NCBI RefSeq assembly: GCF_900101025.1
Contig: NZ_FMUH01000004.1
Coordinates: 124,001 to 188,000, forward strand
DNA: 64,000 nucleotides
Direction: 5' to 3'
Source of the DNA: Klenkia marina
GTDB taxonomy: Bacteria > Actinomycetota > Actinomycetes > Mycobacteriales > Geodermatophilaceae
Below are positions 27,138 through 34,877 of this stretch, piece by piece. The number at the start of each line of letters is the position of its first letter. Position 1 is the first letter of the stretch. The notes under the pieces are model-generated. The model did no database searches, had not been told where the DNA came from, and was given only the letters and a program-made list of their open reading frames with translations. The position numbers and the translations under genes are program-made.

Positions 27138-27614
27138 GTGCCGGCACGATCGCAGGAGCCCGACGGGCGTTGCTGGTCCGAGCGGTTGCTGGGCGGGGCC
27201 GCGCGCGAGTCCGCGCCCCGGCCCGCGGGGCCCACGACCGCCGCGCCCCGCTCGGTGCGGCTGGCCGCCCTGCTCGTCGGCGTCGAGGCCGCCGCGGCGT
27301 CCGCGGTCGCGGCCGTCCTGCTGTGGCTGACGCTCACCAGCACCCCCGACAGCGTGGGCCGTGCCCTCGCCGAGGTCGTCTACGTCCTCGTCGGGGCCGC
27401 GGCGCTCGCCGTGGTCGCCCGGGGGCTGTGGCGGGTCGCCGGCTGGGCCCGCGGCCCCGTCGTGGTGCTCCAGCTGCTGCTGGGTGCCCTCGGCTACGCG
27501 ACGGCCTTCGAGGCGGGCCGCCCGTTGATCGGGCTGCCCGTGCTGGCCTGCGTGGCCGGCGTCTGCTGGTTCCTGGCCACCCCCGAGGCCCGGTTGGCCT
27601 ACTCCGAGAGGTGA
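27138..27614 (+). CDS. Small four-helix membrane protein, unknown function
   Basis: 158 aa. A ~35-residue cytosolic N-terminus is followed by four hydrophobic segments (about 42-64, 78-95, 104-124 and 128-146). No recognised family motif. The reading frame is supported by the leaderless-type promoter and by codon use. Convergent with the HAD gene; the 3'-end repeat element separates them. Confidence 0.75.
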   Translation: MPARSQEPDGRCWSERLLGGAARESAPRPAGPTTAAPRSVRLAALLVGVEAAAASAVAAVLLWLTLTSTPDSVGRALAEVVYVLVGAAALAVVARGLWRVAGWARGPVVVLQLLLGALGYATAFEAGRPLIGLPVLACVAGVCWFLATPEARLAYSER

Positions 27615-27615
27615 T

Positions 27616-27681
27616 GGGACGGCCCCCTCGCAGGGCCCCGGGTCGTGCGGAGCACGTCCCGGGGGGCGAGGGGGTCCTTCC
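27616..27681 (-). repeat. 3'-end element, copy A (terminator-like)
   Basis: Read on the minus strand it starts right after the HAD stop codon (TGA then GGAAGGACCC). It has outer arms CCCCCTCGC / GCGAGGGGG and an inner GC-rich hairpin. The outer parts match copies B (58474) and C (62376) while the inner hairpin differs. It also ends the convergent plus-strand gene. Confidence 0.75.
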
Positions 27682-28461
27682 TCAGACCAGGTCGATGACG
27701 TCGGCGATGGAGTCGACGACCCGGCCGGGGCGGAACGGGAACCGGGTGACGTCGGCGGCCCGGGTCGACCCGGTGAGCACCAGCACCGTCTCGAGCCCGG
27801 CCTCGATGCCGGCCACGATGTCGGTGTCCATGCGGTCGCCGACCATGGTCGTGGACTCGGAGTGCCCGTCGATGCGGTTGAGCGCCGAGCGGAACATCAT
27901 CGGGTTGGGCTTGCCCACGAAGTAGGGCTCGGCGCCGGTGGCCTTGGTGATGAGCGCCGCGACCGAGCCGGTGGCCGGCAGCGAGCCCTCGGCCGAGGGG
28001 CCGGTGACGTCGGGGTTGGTGGCGATGAACCGGGCGCCGGCCTCGACCAGGCGGATCGCCCGGGTGATGGCCTCGAAGCTGTAGGTGCGGGTCTCGCCGA
28101 GCACCACGTAGTCCGGGTCGGTGTCGGTGATCGTGTACCCGGCCTCGTGCAGCGCGGTGGTGAGCCCGGCCTCGCCGATCACGTACGCCGACCCGCCCGG
28201 CAGCTGAGCGGCCAGGAAGTCGGCGGTGGCCAGCGCCGAGGTCCAGATGGCCTCCTCGGGCACCTGCAGCCCCGAGCGGGCCAGCCGGGCGGCGAGGTCG
28301 CGCGGGGTGAAGATCGAGTTGTTGGTCAGCACCAGGAACCGGCGCTCGCGGTCGACCAGCCGCTGCAGGAAGTCCGCGGCGCCGGGCAGGGCCTGGCCCT
28401 CGTGCACCAGGACGCCGTCCATGTCGGTGAGCCAGCACTCGCTGGGCCTGCGGTCGCTCAT
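27682..28461 (-). CDS. HAD-IIA family hydrolase (NagD-like)
   Basis: 259 aa. HAD motif I CWLTDMDGVLVHEG (9-22), motif II LVLTNNS, and the C-terminal KPNPMMF and MVGDRMDTDIVAGIEAG (motif IV). Cap type IIA as in NagD/phosphoglycolate phosphatases; the substrate is unknown. The ATG overlaps the GNAT stop by 4 bp. Last gene of the psd-pssA-GNAT-HAD chain. Confidence 0.92.
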   Translation of the reverse strand: MSDRRPSECWLTDMDGVLVHEGQALPGAADFLQRLVDRERRFLVLTNNSIFTPRDLAARLARSGLQVPEEAIWTSALATADFLAAQLPGGSAYVIGEAGLTTALHEAGYTITDTDPDYVVLGETRTYSFEAITRAIRLVEAGARFIATNPDVTGPSAEGSLPATGSVAALITKATGAEPYFVGKPNPMMFRSALNRIDGHSESTTMVGDRMDTDIVAGIEAGLETVLVLTGSTRAADVTRFPFRPGRVVDSIADVIDLV

Positions 28462-28943
28462 GACGTCCTCCCACGGGCGAACTGGGTCAGGGCGCCGTCG
28501 GTCAGCCGGAAGACCGACCAGCCGTCCTGCGGCCGGGCACCGGCGGCGCGGTAGAACTCGATCGAGGGGGTGTTCCAGTCCAGCACCGACCACTCGAGGC
28601 GGGCGTAGCCGCGCTCGACGCACACCGCGGCCAGCGTGCGCAGCAGCTCGCGCCCCAGCCCGGTGCCGCGGTGGGCGGGGGAGACGTAGAGGTCCTCCAG
28701 GTACACCCCGTGGGTGCCGCGCCAGGTGGAGAAGTTCAGGAACCACAGCGCGAACCCGACGACGGAGCCGTCGTCGTCGCAGGCCACGTGGCCGAACAGG
28801 GCCGGCGCGTCGCCGAAGAGCGCCCCGTGCAGCTGCTCCCGCGTCATGCGGGCCTCGTCGAGGCACTTCTCGTAGTCGGCGAGCTCGCGCACGAGACCGA
28901 GGACGACGTCGACGTCCTCGGGGCGGACCGGGCGCACGCTCAC
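28458..28943 (-). CDS. GNAT N-acetyltransferase (diamine/SAT-like)
   Basis: 161 aa. GNAT fold with the acetyl-CoA loop HRGTGLGRELLRTLA, preceded by YLEDLYVSP and followed by YARLEWSVLDWN and FYRAAGA. The LEWSVLDWN stretch resembles spermidine/spermine-type and thialysine acetyltransferases; the substrate is not certain. GTG start overlaps the pssA stop. Confidence 0.9.
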   Translation of the reverse strand: MSVRPVRPEDVDVVLGLVRELADYEKCLDEARMTREQLHGALFGDAPALFGHVACDDDGSVVGFALWFLNFSTWRGTHGVYLEDLYVSPAHRGTGLGRELLRTLAAVCVERGYARLEWSVLDWNTPSIEFYRAAGARPQDGWSVFRLTDGALTQFARGRTS

Positions 28944-29746
28944 GACAGCAGCTCCTTGACGCGGGCGGGCACCAGCCGGCCCAGCGGGGACAGCACGGGC
29001 ACCAGCAGCGGGGAGAACAGGTAGCCGTAGGCGACCACGCAGAAGGTCAGCACCGGCACGGTGGCCAGCCCGACCGCGATGAGCACCGCGGCGGCCACCA
29101 GGCCGTAGGGACGGCGGCTCTTGGGGCTCACCAACGAGCGGAAGGACCGCCAGCGGATGTTGGAGACCATGAGGAGCCCGGGCACCACGACGACGAGCAG
29201 CACCCACAGCCGGTCACGGCCCTCGAGCACGTCGGCGAAGGCGAACACGCTGGCCATCACCACGGCTGCGGCCCCCGGACTGGGCAGGCCGATGAAGAAG
29301 CGCTTGTCGGCGGTGGGGTCGATGGTGACGTTGAAGCGGGCCAGCCGGATGGCCGCGCAGGCCACCCAGACGAAGCACGCGATCCACCCCAGCGGGTCGA
29401 AGCCGTCGCGGCCGGCGGAGAAGAGCGCGAAGGTCAGCAGCGAGGGCGCCAGGCCGAAGGACACGAGGTCGGCCAGCGAGTCGAACTGCAACCCGAACGG
29501 GGACACCGCGCCGACCAGCCGGGCCACGGCGCCGTCGGCGATGTCGAGGACCACCGAGGCGCCGATGAGCACGCAGGCCAGGGCGTACTGCCCGCGGAAG
29601 GAGACCAGGATCGCGGCGAACCCGCACAGCATGTTGCCCAGGGTGAACATGCTGGGCAGCCACGAGCGGGCCCGGCTGCGCCCGCGCTTGGAGGACGCAC
29701 GCACGAACTCGACGGTCTGGGTGCGCCGGTTCGCCGGTCGGGTCAC
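28940..29746 (-). CDS. pssA: CDP-diacylglycerol--serine O-phosphatidyltransferase
   Basis: 268 aa integral membrane enzyme, about eight helices. The CDP-alcohol phosphotransferase motif is complete: D-G-A-V-A-R, then G eight residues on, then D-S-L-A-D (about residues 69-91). It makes phosphatidylserine from CDP-diacylglycerol and serine. The basic N-terminus ([12 protein letters not shown]) faces the cytosol. The GTG start overlaps the psd stop by 4 bp, so substrate and product enzymes are co-translated. Confidence 0.95.
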   Translation of the reverse strand: MTRPANRRTQTVEFVRASSKRGRSRARSWLPSMFTLGNMLCGFAAILVSFRGQYALACVLIGASVVLDIADGAVARLVGAVSPFGLQFDSLADLVSFGLAPSLLTFALFSAGRDGFDPLGWIACFVWVACAAIRLARFNVTIDPTADKRFFIGLPSPGAAAVVMASVFAFADVLEGRDRLWVLLVVVVPGLLMVSNIRWRSFRSLVSPKSRRPYGLVAAAVLIAVGLATVPVLTFCVVAYGYLFSPLLVPVLSPLGRLVPARVKELLS

Positions 29747-30435
29747 CGCCGGTCGCCCCCGGCCGCGCGGGGGAAGCGGGCGATGACGGTCTCGCCGCCG
29801 CGCACGCGCTCGCCCTTGGTGACGGCCAGCTCGGCGTCGGCGGGCAGGAAGACGTCCATGCGGGAGCCGAACTTCATCAGGCCCATGCGCTCGCCGGCGG
29901 CCAGCCGGGCGCCCTCGGAGGTGCGCGTGACGATGCGCCGGGCGAGCACGCCGACGAGCTGCCGGAACACCACGGTGCGGTCGCCGTCGGCCAGCCAGAT
30001 CTCGCTGCGCTCGTTCTGGTGGGCGCTCTCGGCCCGGTAGGCGGCCAGGAAGCTGCCGGGGGTGTAGCTGGAGGAGGTCACCGTGCCCCGGTAGGGCGAG
30101 CGGTTGACGTGCACGTCGACGACGGACAGGAAGATGCTCACCTGCTGCCAGCCGCCGGGGGGCGCGGGCTCGGGTGCGACGCCCTCCTGCGCGGGGCCGG
30201 CGACCATGACCATGCCGTCGGCGGGGGAGAGGACGTCGTCGGGGCCGGGCGGGGTGGTGTCGCAGCGCCGCTGGGGGTCGCGGAAGAACAGCGCCATGTA
30301 GGCCGACAGCCCGGCCAGGGGCCATGCCGCGGCGCGGGCGGCCCGCCGGCCGGTGAGCCGCCCCAGCACCGCGAGGGCCGCCGCCGGGGCCAGCGGGACG
30401 GTGATGAAGGGCCAGCCGGCCCGGTCGATGCGCAT
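29743..30435 (-). CDS. psd: Phosphatidylserine decarboxylase
   Basis: 230 aa, the short actinobacterial form. Two N-terminal hydrophobic segments, then LSPADGMVM, the catalytic His in VVDVHVNRSPYRG, and the self-cleavage site Gly-Ser in MKFGSRMDVFLP (about residue 191), which yields the pyruvoyl group. Converts phosphatidylserine to phosphatidylethanolamine. A TAGCCT box (30445-30450) lies 9 bp before the ATG. Confidence 0.95.
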   Translation of the reverse strand: MRIDRAGWPFITVPLAPAAALAVLGRLTGRRAARAAAWPLAGLSAYMALFFRDPQRRCDTTPPGPDDVLSPADGMVMVAGPAQEGVAPEPAPPGGWQQVSIFLSVVDVHVNRSPYRGTVTSSSYTPGSFLAAYRAESAHQNERSEIWLADGDRTVVFRQLVGVLARRIVTRTSEGARLAAGERMGLMKFGSRMDVFLPADAELAVTKGERVRGGETVIARFPRAAGGDRR

Positions 30436-30476
30436 CAGGACCCGAGGCTACCGGGGTCCGGTGGTGCGGGCGCGCC

Positions 30477-31715
30477 TCACGCCGAGGCGTGCTCGGCGCT
30501 GGCTCCGCCGTCGCTGGTGCGCGGGCGCAGCCGGCCTCCGTACCAGTCCAGGCAGACGACGGTCGCGTCATCGGCCAGCTGCGCCCCGCTGGCGGCGACG
30601 ACGGCCGCCCCCAGGGCGTGCACGACCTGCCGGGGGTGGTCGGCGGCGCTGGCGGCCAGGGCGGCGACGACGTCGACGGCGGCGGCGTCGCGCTCCTGCA
30701 TGCCGTCGGTGAGGAAGACCAGCCGGTCGCCGGGCAGCAGCTCGAACTCCTGCAGCCGGAAGTCCCGGCCCGGTGCCACCCCGAAGGGCAGGTCGATGGC
30801 CGGCTCCAGCTCGGTGACGACGCCGTCGCGCAGCCGCAACGGCGCGGGGTGCCCCGCGTTGACCAGGACGGCGGCGCCGGTGGTGAGGTCGACGTGCAGC
30901 AGTTGGCCGGTGACGAACTGGCCGGGCGCGGCGTGCTCGGCGACGGCGTCGTTGGCCGCCCGGGTCTGCGCTGCGAGGTCGACCCCGCGGCGGCGCTCGT
31001 TGCGCAGGCTGCCGACCAGGAGCGTGGCCAGCAGGGCCGCGGCGACGTCGTGGCCGACCGCGTCGGTGATGGAGACCTGCAGGCTGTGCCGGTCCAGGGA
31101 CCAGTCGAAGGTGTCCCCGCCGACCGTGGCCGCCGGCTCCAGCCAGCCCGACACGGTGAACTGCCCGGCCTCGCAGGTGAACGACGCCGGGAGCAGGCGC
31201 CGCTGGATCTCCGCGGCCAGCGAGAAGGGCGTGGTGCGCTGCCCCCACTCGAAGAGGTCGGTGTGCCGGCGGTTGGCGATGAGCACGTAGGCCAGTGCGT
31301 GCCCGGCCGCGGCGACTGCGCCGAGCACCGCGGCGTCGGGCTCGGTGGCGAGCACCAGCTCGAGCACCCCGAGGGCGTCACCGCGGTCGGTCACCGGGAC
31401 GAGCACGCGGTGCCCGCCGGCGACCGGGTCGACCGCGGCGCGCTGCGTGCGCAGCACCTCGCCGTGCCGGCTGCCGGCGAGCGCGACGGTGTCGGCGCTC
31501 TCGGTGCCTGCCGACCGCGTGGCGGCCCGACCGGGGACGACGGTGCCCAGCCGCACGAGGGAGTGCCCGGAGAAGTCCGCGATGAGGAAGGAGACCTCGC
31601 GGGCAGCGACGGCGGCCGACAGCTCGGCGGCCACGACCGTGACCGCGTCGACGGGAGCGGCGGCCTCGACCCGCTCGAGCAGGCCCCGCAGGTCCCAGGG
31701 CACCGCTGCGTCCAC
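30477..31715 (-). CDS. PP2C/SpoIIE-type serine phosphatase with N-terminal GAF-like sensor
   Basis: 412 aa. Residues ~15-155 resemble a GAF-like sensor. Residues ~165-395 form the SpoIIE/PPM domain: AAEIQRRLLPASF, GGDTFDWSLDRHSLQVSITDAVGHDVAAA (metal Asp residues), VNAGHPAPL, FLTDGMQER and ADDATVVCLDW. It likely dephosphorylates an anti-sigma antagonist; no such gene is adjacent. GTG 31715 has GAGAGGTGAG upstream. Confidence 0.9.
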   Translation of the reverse strand: MDAAVPWDLRGLLERVEAAAPVDAVTVVAAELSAAVAAREVSFLIADFSGHSLVRLGTVVPGRAATRSAGTESADTVALAGSRHGEVLRTQRAAVDPVAGGHRVLVPVTDRGDALGVLELVLATEPDAAVLGAVAAAGHALAYVLIANRRHTDLFEWGQRTTPFSLAAEIQRRLLPASFTCEAGQFTVSGWLEPAATVGGDTFDWSLDRHSLQVSITDAVGHDVAAALLATLLVGSLRNERRRGVDLAAQTRAANDAVAEHAAPGQFVTGQLLHVDLTTGAAVLVNAGHPAPLRLRDGVVTELEPAIDLPFGVAPGRDFRLQEFELLPGDRLVFLTDGMQERDAAAVDVVAALAASAADHPRQVVHALGAAVVAASGAQLADDATVVCLDWYGGRLRPRTSDGGASAEHASA

Positions 31716-31746
31716 GGGCTCACCTCTCGCGTTCGGGGACGACGAC

Positions 31747-31786
31747 GCCGGGCCGCCCCGAGGGGCGACCCGGCGTCGTCGGTGGG
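31747..31786 (-). terminator. Terminator downstream of sodN
   Basis: GACGACGCCGGG (31747-31758) and CCCGGCGTCGTC (about 31771-31782) form a long stem with an inner GCCGCCCCGAGGGGCGA hairpin, 8 bp beyond the sodN stop. Confidence 0.7.
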
Positions 31787-31793
31787 GTGGGGA

Positions 31794-32198
31794 TCAGGCC
31801 GCGGCCTTGGTCTCCCAGAAGATCTTGTCGATCTCGGCGATGTAGTCGAGGAGCTTCTGGCCCTCGGCCGGGTCGACCGACTGCTTGGCACCCGAAGCAC
31901 CGGCCTGCTTGGTGGCCTTGTTGAACAGCTCGTGCAGCTGCGGGTACTTCTCGAAGTGCGGGGGCTTGAAGTAGTCGGTCCACAGCACCCACAGGTGGTG
32001 CTTGACCAGGTCGGCCCGCTGCTCCTTGATGATCAGTGCACGCGTCTTGAAGACCTCGTCGTCGCTGCCCTGGTACTTCTCCTGCAGGGCCTTGACGGAC
32101 TCGGCCTCGATGCGGGCCTGGGCGGGGTCGTACACGCCGCAGGGGAGGTCGCAGTGCGCGGTGGCCTCCACGGCGGAGAACAGGCTGAACAGCCGCAT
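31794..32198 (-). CDS. sodN: Nickel superoxide dismutase
   Basis: 134 aa precursor. A 14-residue leader (ends VEATA) precedes the nickel hook His15-Cys16-Asp-Leu-Pro-Cys20-Gly. Cleavage frees the His amine and the two Cys thiolates for nickel. The mature ~120-aa four-helix subunit forms hexamers. GGAGGG lies just before the ATG, and TAGGGT stands about 40 bp upstream. Divergent from its maturation protease. No iron or manganese SOD is seen in the window. Confidence 0.97.
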   Translation of the reverse strand: MRLFSLFSAVEATAHCDLPCGVYDPAQARIEAESVKALQEKYQGSDDEVFKTRALIIKEQRADLVKHHLWVLWTDYFKPPHFEKYPQLHELFNKATKQAGASGAKQSVDPAEGQKLLDYIAEIDKIFWETKAAA

Positions 32199-32264
32199 GG
32201 GTGTCCCTCCAGAAGCTCGTGGGATGGGTCGTCTGGGACCCTACTCGCGACGATCACGACCGAC

Positions 32265-32615
32265 ATGTCGAGCGGGGGACCGGTGGGCGACGTCCGTGCG
32301 CTGCCCACCCGCTGGGCGGTGGCCCGCGTGACCGGGCCGTCGATGTCGCCGACGGTGAAGCACGGGGACCGGTTGCTGGTGGTCCGCAGCTCCACCGCCG
32401 CGCCGGGGGACGTCGTCCTGGCCCGCTTCCCGGCCCGGCCCGAGCTGCTGGTGGTCAAGCGGGTGGTCCGGCCGGTCGAGGGCGGGTGGTGGGTGGCGGG
32501 CGACAACCCTCTGGTGACCGACGACAGCCGCGCGTTCGGGCCGGCGGTGGTGGTGGGCCGGGTGCTGCTGCGGACGTGGCCGCGGCCGGGGAGGTTGCCC
32601 AGATCACGTCCGTGA
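32265..32615 (+). CDS. sodX: Nickel-type superoxide dismutase maturation protease (S26)
   Basis: 116 aa signal-peptidase-like serine protease without a membrane anchor. The catalytic Ser26 lies in VTGPSMSPT and the Lys65 general base in LLVVKRVV, followed by GDNPLVTDDSRAFGPV (GDN box). It removes the SodN leader. The divergent position, 66 bp from sodN, supports this. ATG 32265 is the first sensible start. Confidence 0.92.
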   Translation: MSSGGPVGDVRALPTRWAVARVTGPSMSPTVKHGDRLLVVRSSTAAPGDVVLARFPARPELLVVKRVVRPVEGGWWVAGDNPLVTDDSRAFGPAVVVGRVLLRTWPRPGRLPRSRP

Positions 32616-32678
32616 GCCGGCGCCGCGGCCCCGCTGCTGGCCTACGCTCCCGTACCCATGGGCTCAACGGAGAGTGTC

Positions 32679-33854
32679 ATGACCAGCTCCACCGACCGGT
32701 TCGCCGACGACCCCGCCTTCGCGGTGCACGAGGGCGGCAAGCTCTCGGTGCGCACCAAGGGCGCCATCACGTCGATCGCCGACCTCGCCCTCACGTACAC
32801 CCCGGGTGTAGCCCGCGTCTCCAGTGCCATCGCCGCCGAGCCCGAGCTCGCCCGCCGGTTCACCTGGGCCCCCCGCGTGGTCGCCGTCGTCTCCGACGGC
32901 ACCGCCGTGCTCGGCCTGGGTGACATCGGGCCGGCCGCCGCGCTGCCGGTGATGGAGGGCAAGGCCTGCCTGTTCCGCGAGTTCGGCGACCTGGACTCGG
33001 TGCCGATCGTGCTCTCGACCACCGACGTCGACGAGATCGTGGCCACCGTGCTGGCCATCGCGCCCTCGTTCGGGGGGATCAACCTCGAGGACATCAGCGC
33101 GCCGCGCTGCTTCGAGGTCGAGGCCCGGCTCAAGGAGCAGCTGCACATCCCGGTCATGCACGACGACCAGCACGGGACGGCGATCGTGGTGCTCGCCGCG
33201 CTGCGCAACGCCGCACGGGTCACCGGCCGGCAGCTGGCCGACCTGCGGGTGGTGGTCTCCGGGGCCGGCGCGGCCGGGGTGGCCTGCACGAAGATCCTGC
33301 TCGAGGCAGGCATCGGCGAGATCGCCGTCGCCGACTCCAAGGGCCTGCTGCACGCCGGCCGCGAGGGGCTGACCGGTACCAAGCAGTGGCTGGTCGATCA
33401 CACCAACCCGACCGGCCGCACCGGCACGATGGTCGACGCCCTCGCCGGCGCCGACGTGTACCTGGGCCTGTCCGGCGGATCGGTCGCCGAGGAGGCGATC
33501 GCGGCCATGGCCCCGGGCTGCATCGTGTTCTCGCTGGCCAACCCCACCCCCGAGGTCGACCCGCAGATGGCGGCGAAGTACGCCGCCGTGGTGGCCACCG
33601 GGCGCAGCGACCTGGCCAACCAGATCAACAACGTGCTGGCCTTCCCCGGGGTGTTCCGCGGGGCCATCGACGCCGGCGCCACGGCCATCACCGAGGGCAT
33701 GAAGCTGGCTGCGGCCACCGCCATCGCCGACGTGGTGGGCTCCGACGTCCGGCCGGACTACATCGTGCCCTCGCCGCTGGACCGCCGGGTGGCCGAGGCC
33801 GTCGCGGCGGCGGTGGCCGACGCCGCCCGTGCCGAAGGGGTCGTGCGCAGCTGA
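32679..33854 (+). CDS. NAD(P)-dependent malic enzyme
   Basis: 391 aa. Small-form bacterial malic enzyme: LTYTPGVARVSSAI with the catalytic Tyr, MEGKACLFREFGDLDSVP with the catalytic Lys, HDDQHGTAIVVLAAL, Rossmann GAGAAGVACTKILLEAG, and ANPTPEVDPQMA. It oxidatively decarboxylates malate to pyruvate. ATG 32679 has GGAGAG 5 bp upstream; an in-frame ATG at 32658 lies 9 bp after TACGCT and could give a 398-aa form. Confidence 0.94.
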   Translation: MTSSTDRFADDPAFAVHEGGKLSVRTKGAITSIADLALTYTPGVARVSSAIAAEPELARRFTWAPRVVAVVSDGTAVLGLGDIGPAAALPVMEGKACLFREFGDLDSVPIVLSTTDVDEIVATVLAIAPSFGGINLEDISAPRCFEVEARLKEQLHIPVMHDDQHGTAIVVLAALRNAARVTGRQLADLRVVVSGAGAAGVACTKILLEAGIGEIAVADSKGLLHAGREGLTGTKQWLVDHTNPTGRTGTMVDALAGADVYLGLSGGSVAEEAIAAMAPGCIVFSLANPTPEVDPQMAAKYAAVVATGRSDLANQINNVLAFPGVFRGAIDAGATAITEGMKLAAATAIADVVGSDVRPDYIVPSPLDRRVAEAVAAAVADAARAEGVVRS

Positions 33855-33856
33855 CC

Positions 33857-34561
33857 TCAGCCGGCGGCGGTGAACCCCTCCAGGACCGCCGCCGCCGGCA
33901 TGTTCAGCCACAGCAGCACCACCGTCGCCACGACGAAGGCCGGCACGAGCAGCACCTTCTCGGTGAAGCCCCCGGTCTCCATCGGGGAGAACGCGACCTT
34001 CGCGCGGGGGCGGACCAGCCACACGAGCGGGACCGGCACCCCGCCGCAGGTCAGGAAGTCCCCGGCGATGTGCACCAGCACGCCCAGCGCCACCGCCCAC
34101 GGCAGCCACATGGGGCTCGGGCTGTGGGCCAGCAGCAGCCAGGCCCCGCCCCACGAGAGCACGAGGTTGCCGACCACCGTCTCCTCGAACCGCCCGGGGA
34201 CGACGACGTGCAGCGCCCGGAGCGCGAGGCCGATGGCCAGCGCGAGCAGCAGCATCGAGGCCCAGAACACCTGGGCGGCCGCCAGTGCCAGCCCGCCGAA
34301 CGCCAGCGGGGCGAGCACCGCGTCGTGGGTGCCGTGCCGGTGCCCACCGGTCAGCTTCCCGACGATGCCCGAGGGCACCTCGGTGAGCGGTCCCCACATG
34401 CGCGAGATGGTCGATCCGCGCTGGTCCAGGTCCGGGAGCATCGCCATCCCGCCGACGGCGGCCACCCAGCTCAGCTGGGCGACGGTGCCCGAGAGGGGCG
34501 CGACCGGGAGGGTGGCCGCGCCGACGGCGAGCCCGGACAGGGCGTGGGAGTGACCGAGCAC
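33857..34561 (-). CDS. YdjM/DUF457-family metal-dependent membrane hydrolase
   Basis: 234 aa, about five membrane helices. Conserved metal-ligand-like motifs are GHSHALSG (3-10), MLPDLDQRGSTIS, GGHRHGTHDAVLAP and VHIAGDFLT, as in LexA-regulated YdjM of E. coli. The biochemical reaction is unknown. No LexA box is evident upstream. Convergent with malic enzyme, 2 bp apart. Confidence 0.88.
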   Translation of the reverse strand: MLGHSHALSGLAVGAATLPVAPLSGTVAQLSWVAAVGGMAMLPDLDQRGSTISRMWGPLTEVPSGIVGKLTGGHRHGTHDAVLAPLAFGGLALAAAQVFWASMLLLALAIGLALRALHVVVPGRFEETVVGNLVLSWGGAWLLLAHSPSPMWLPWAVALGVLVHIAGDFLTCGGVPVPLVWLVRPRAKVAFSPMETGGFTEKVLLVPAFVVATVVLLWLNMPAAAVLEGFTAAG

Positions 34562-34586
34562 CTACCCATGGTCAGCACTGCACCCA

Positions 34587-34657
34587 TTGATCATGCAGAA
34601 CCGCACGGGCGACACGCCGGAGCCCGGCGCGCCACCGGTGCCGAACTGCATGATCAA
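34587..34657. repeat. REP-like imperfect inverted repeat with TTGATCATGCAG ends
   Basis: Perfect 12-bp terminal arms (34587-34598 and 34646-34657) enclose a further imperfectly paired, GC-rich 47 bp, so the whole 71-bp unit can fold into one long hairpin. It fills the space between the YdjM-like gene and the DUF6104 gene. No second copy is in this window, so dispersal is unproven. Confidence 0.7.
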
Positions 34658-34676
34658 CCAGGGGGGCCCGCGACGC

Positions 34677-34862
34677 TCAGTCCTCGTCGTCGTCGCCCGT
34701 CCCGCCGCGGGCCAGCCAGGTGGCCAGCCGCTCGACGGGTACCTCGAAGTCGGGGAACTCGTCGACGAAGGCCTGCAGCTGGTCACCCAGCCAGGCGAGG
34801 GAGACCTCCTCCTCGCCCCGGCGGGTGACCAGCTCCTCGATGCCGCGGTCGGTGAAGTACAC
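34677..34862 (-). CDS. DUF6104 family small protein
   Basis: 61 aa, acidic, starts YFTDRGIEELVTRRGEEEV and ends in an Asp/Glu tail (TGDDDED). It matches the small DUF6104 protein found next to kgd in actinobacteria. It begins 15 bp downstream of kgd on the same strand, so it is probably co-transcribed. Function unknown. Confidence 0.85.
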   Translation of the reverse strand: MYFTDRGIEELVTRRGEEEVSLAWLGDQLQAFVDEFPDFEVPVERLATWLARGGTGDDDED

Positions 34863-34877
34863 GGCTGCTACCCCGAC

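Noticed and set aside
34562-34786. A 74-codon frame across the inverted repeat
   Set aside because: It runs through the REP-like element and overlaps the DUF6104 gene on the same strand; no start context or family match.
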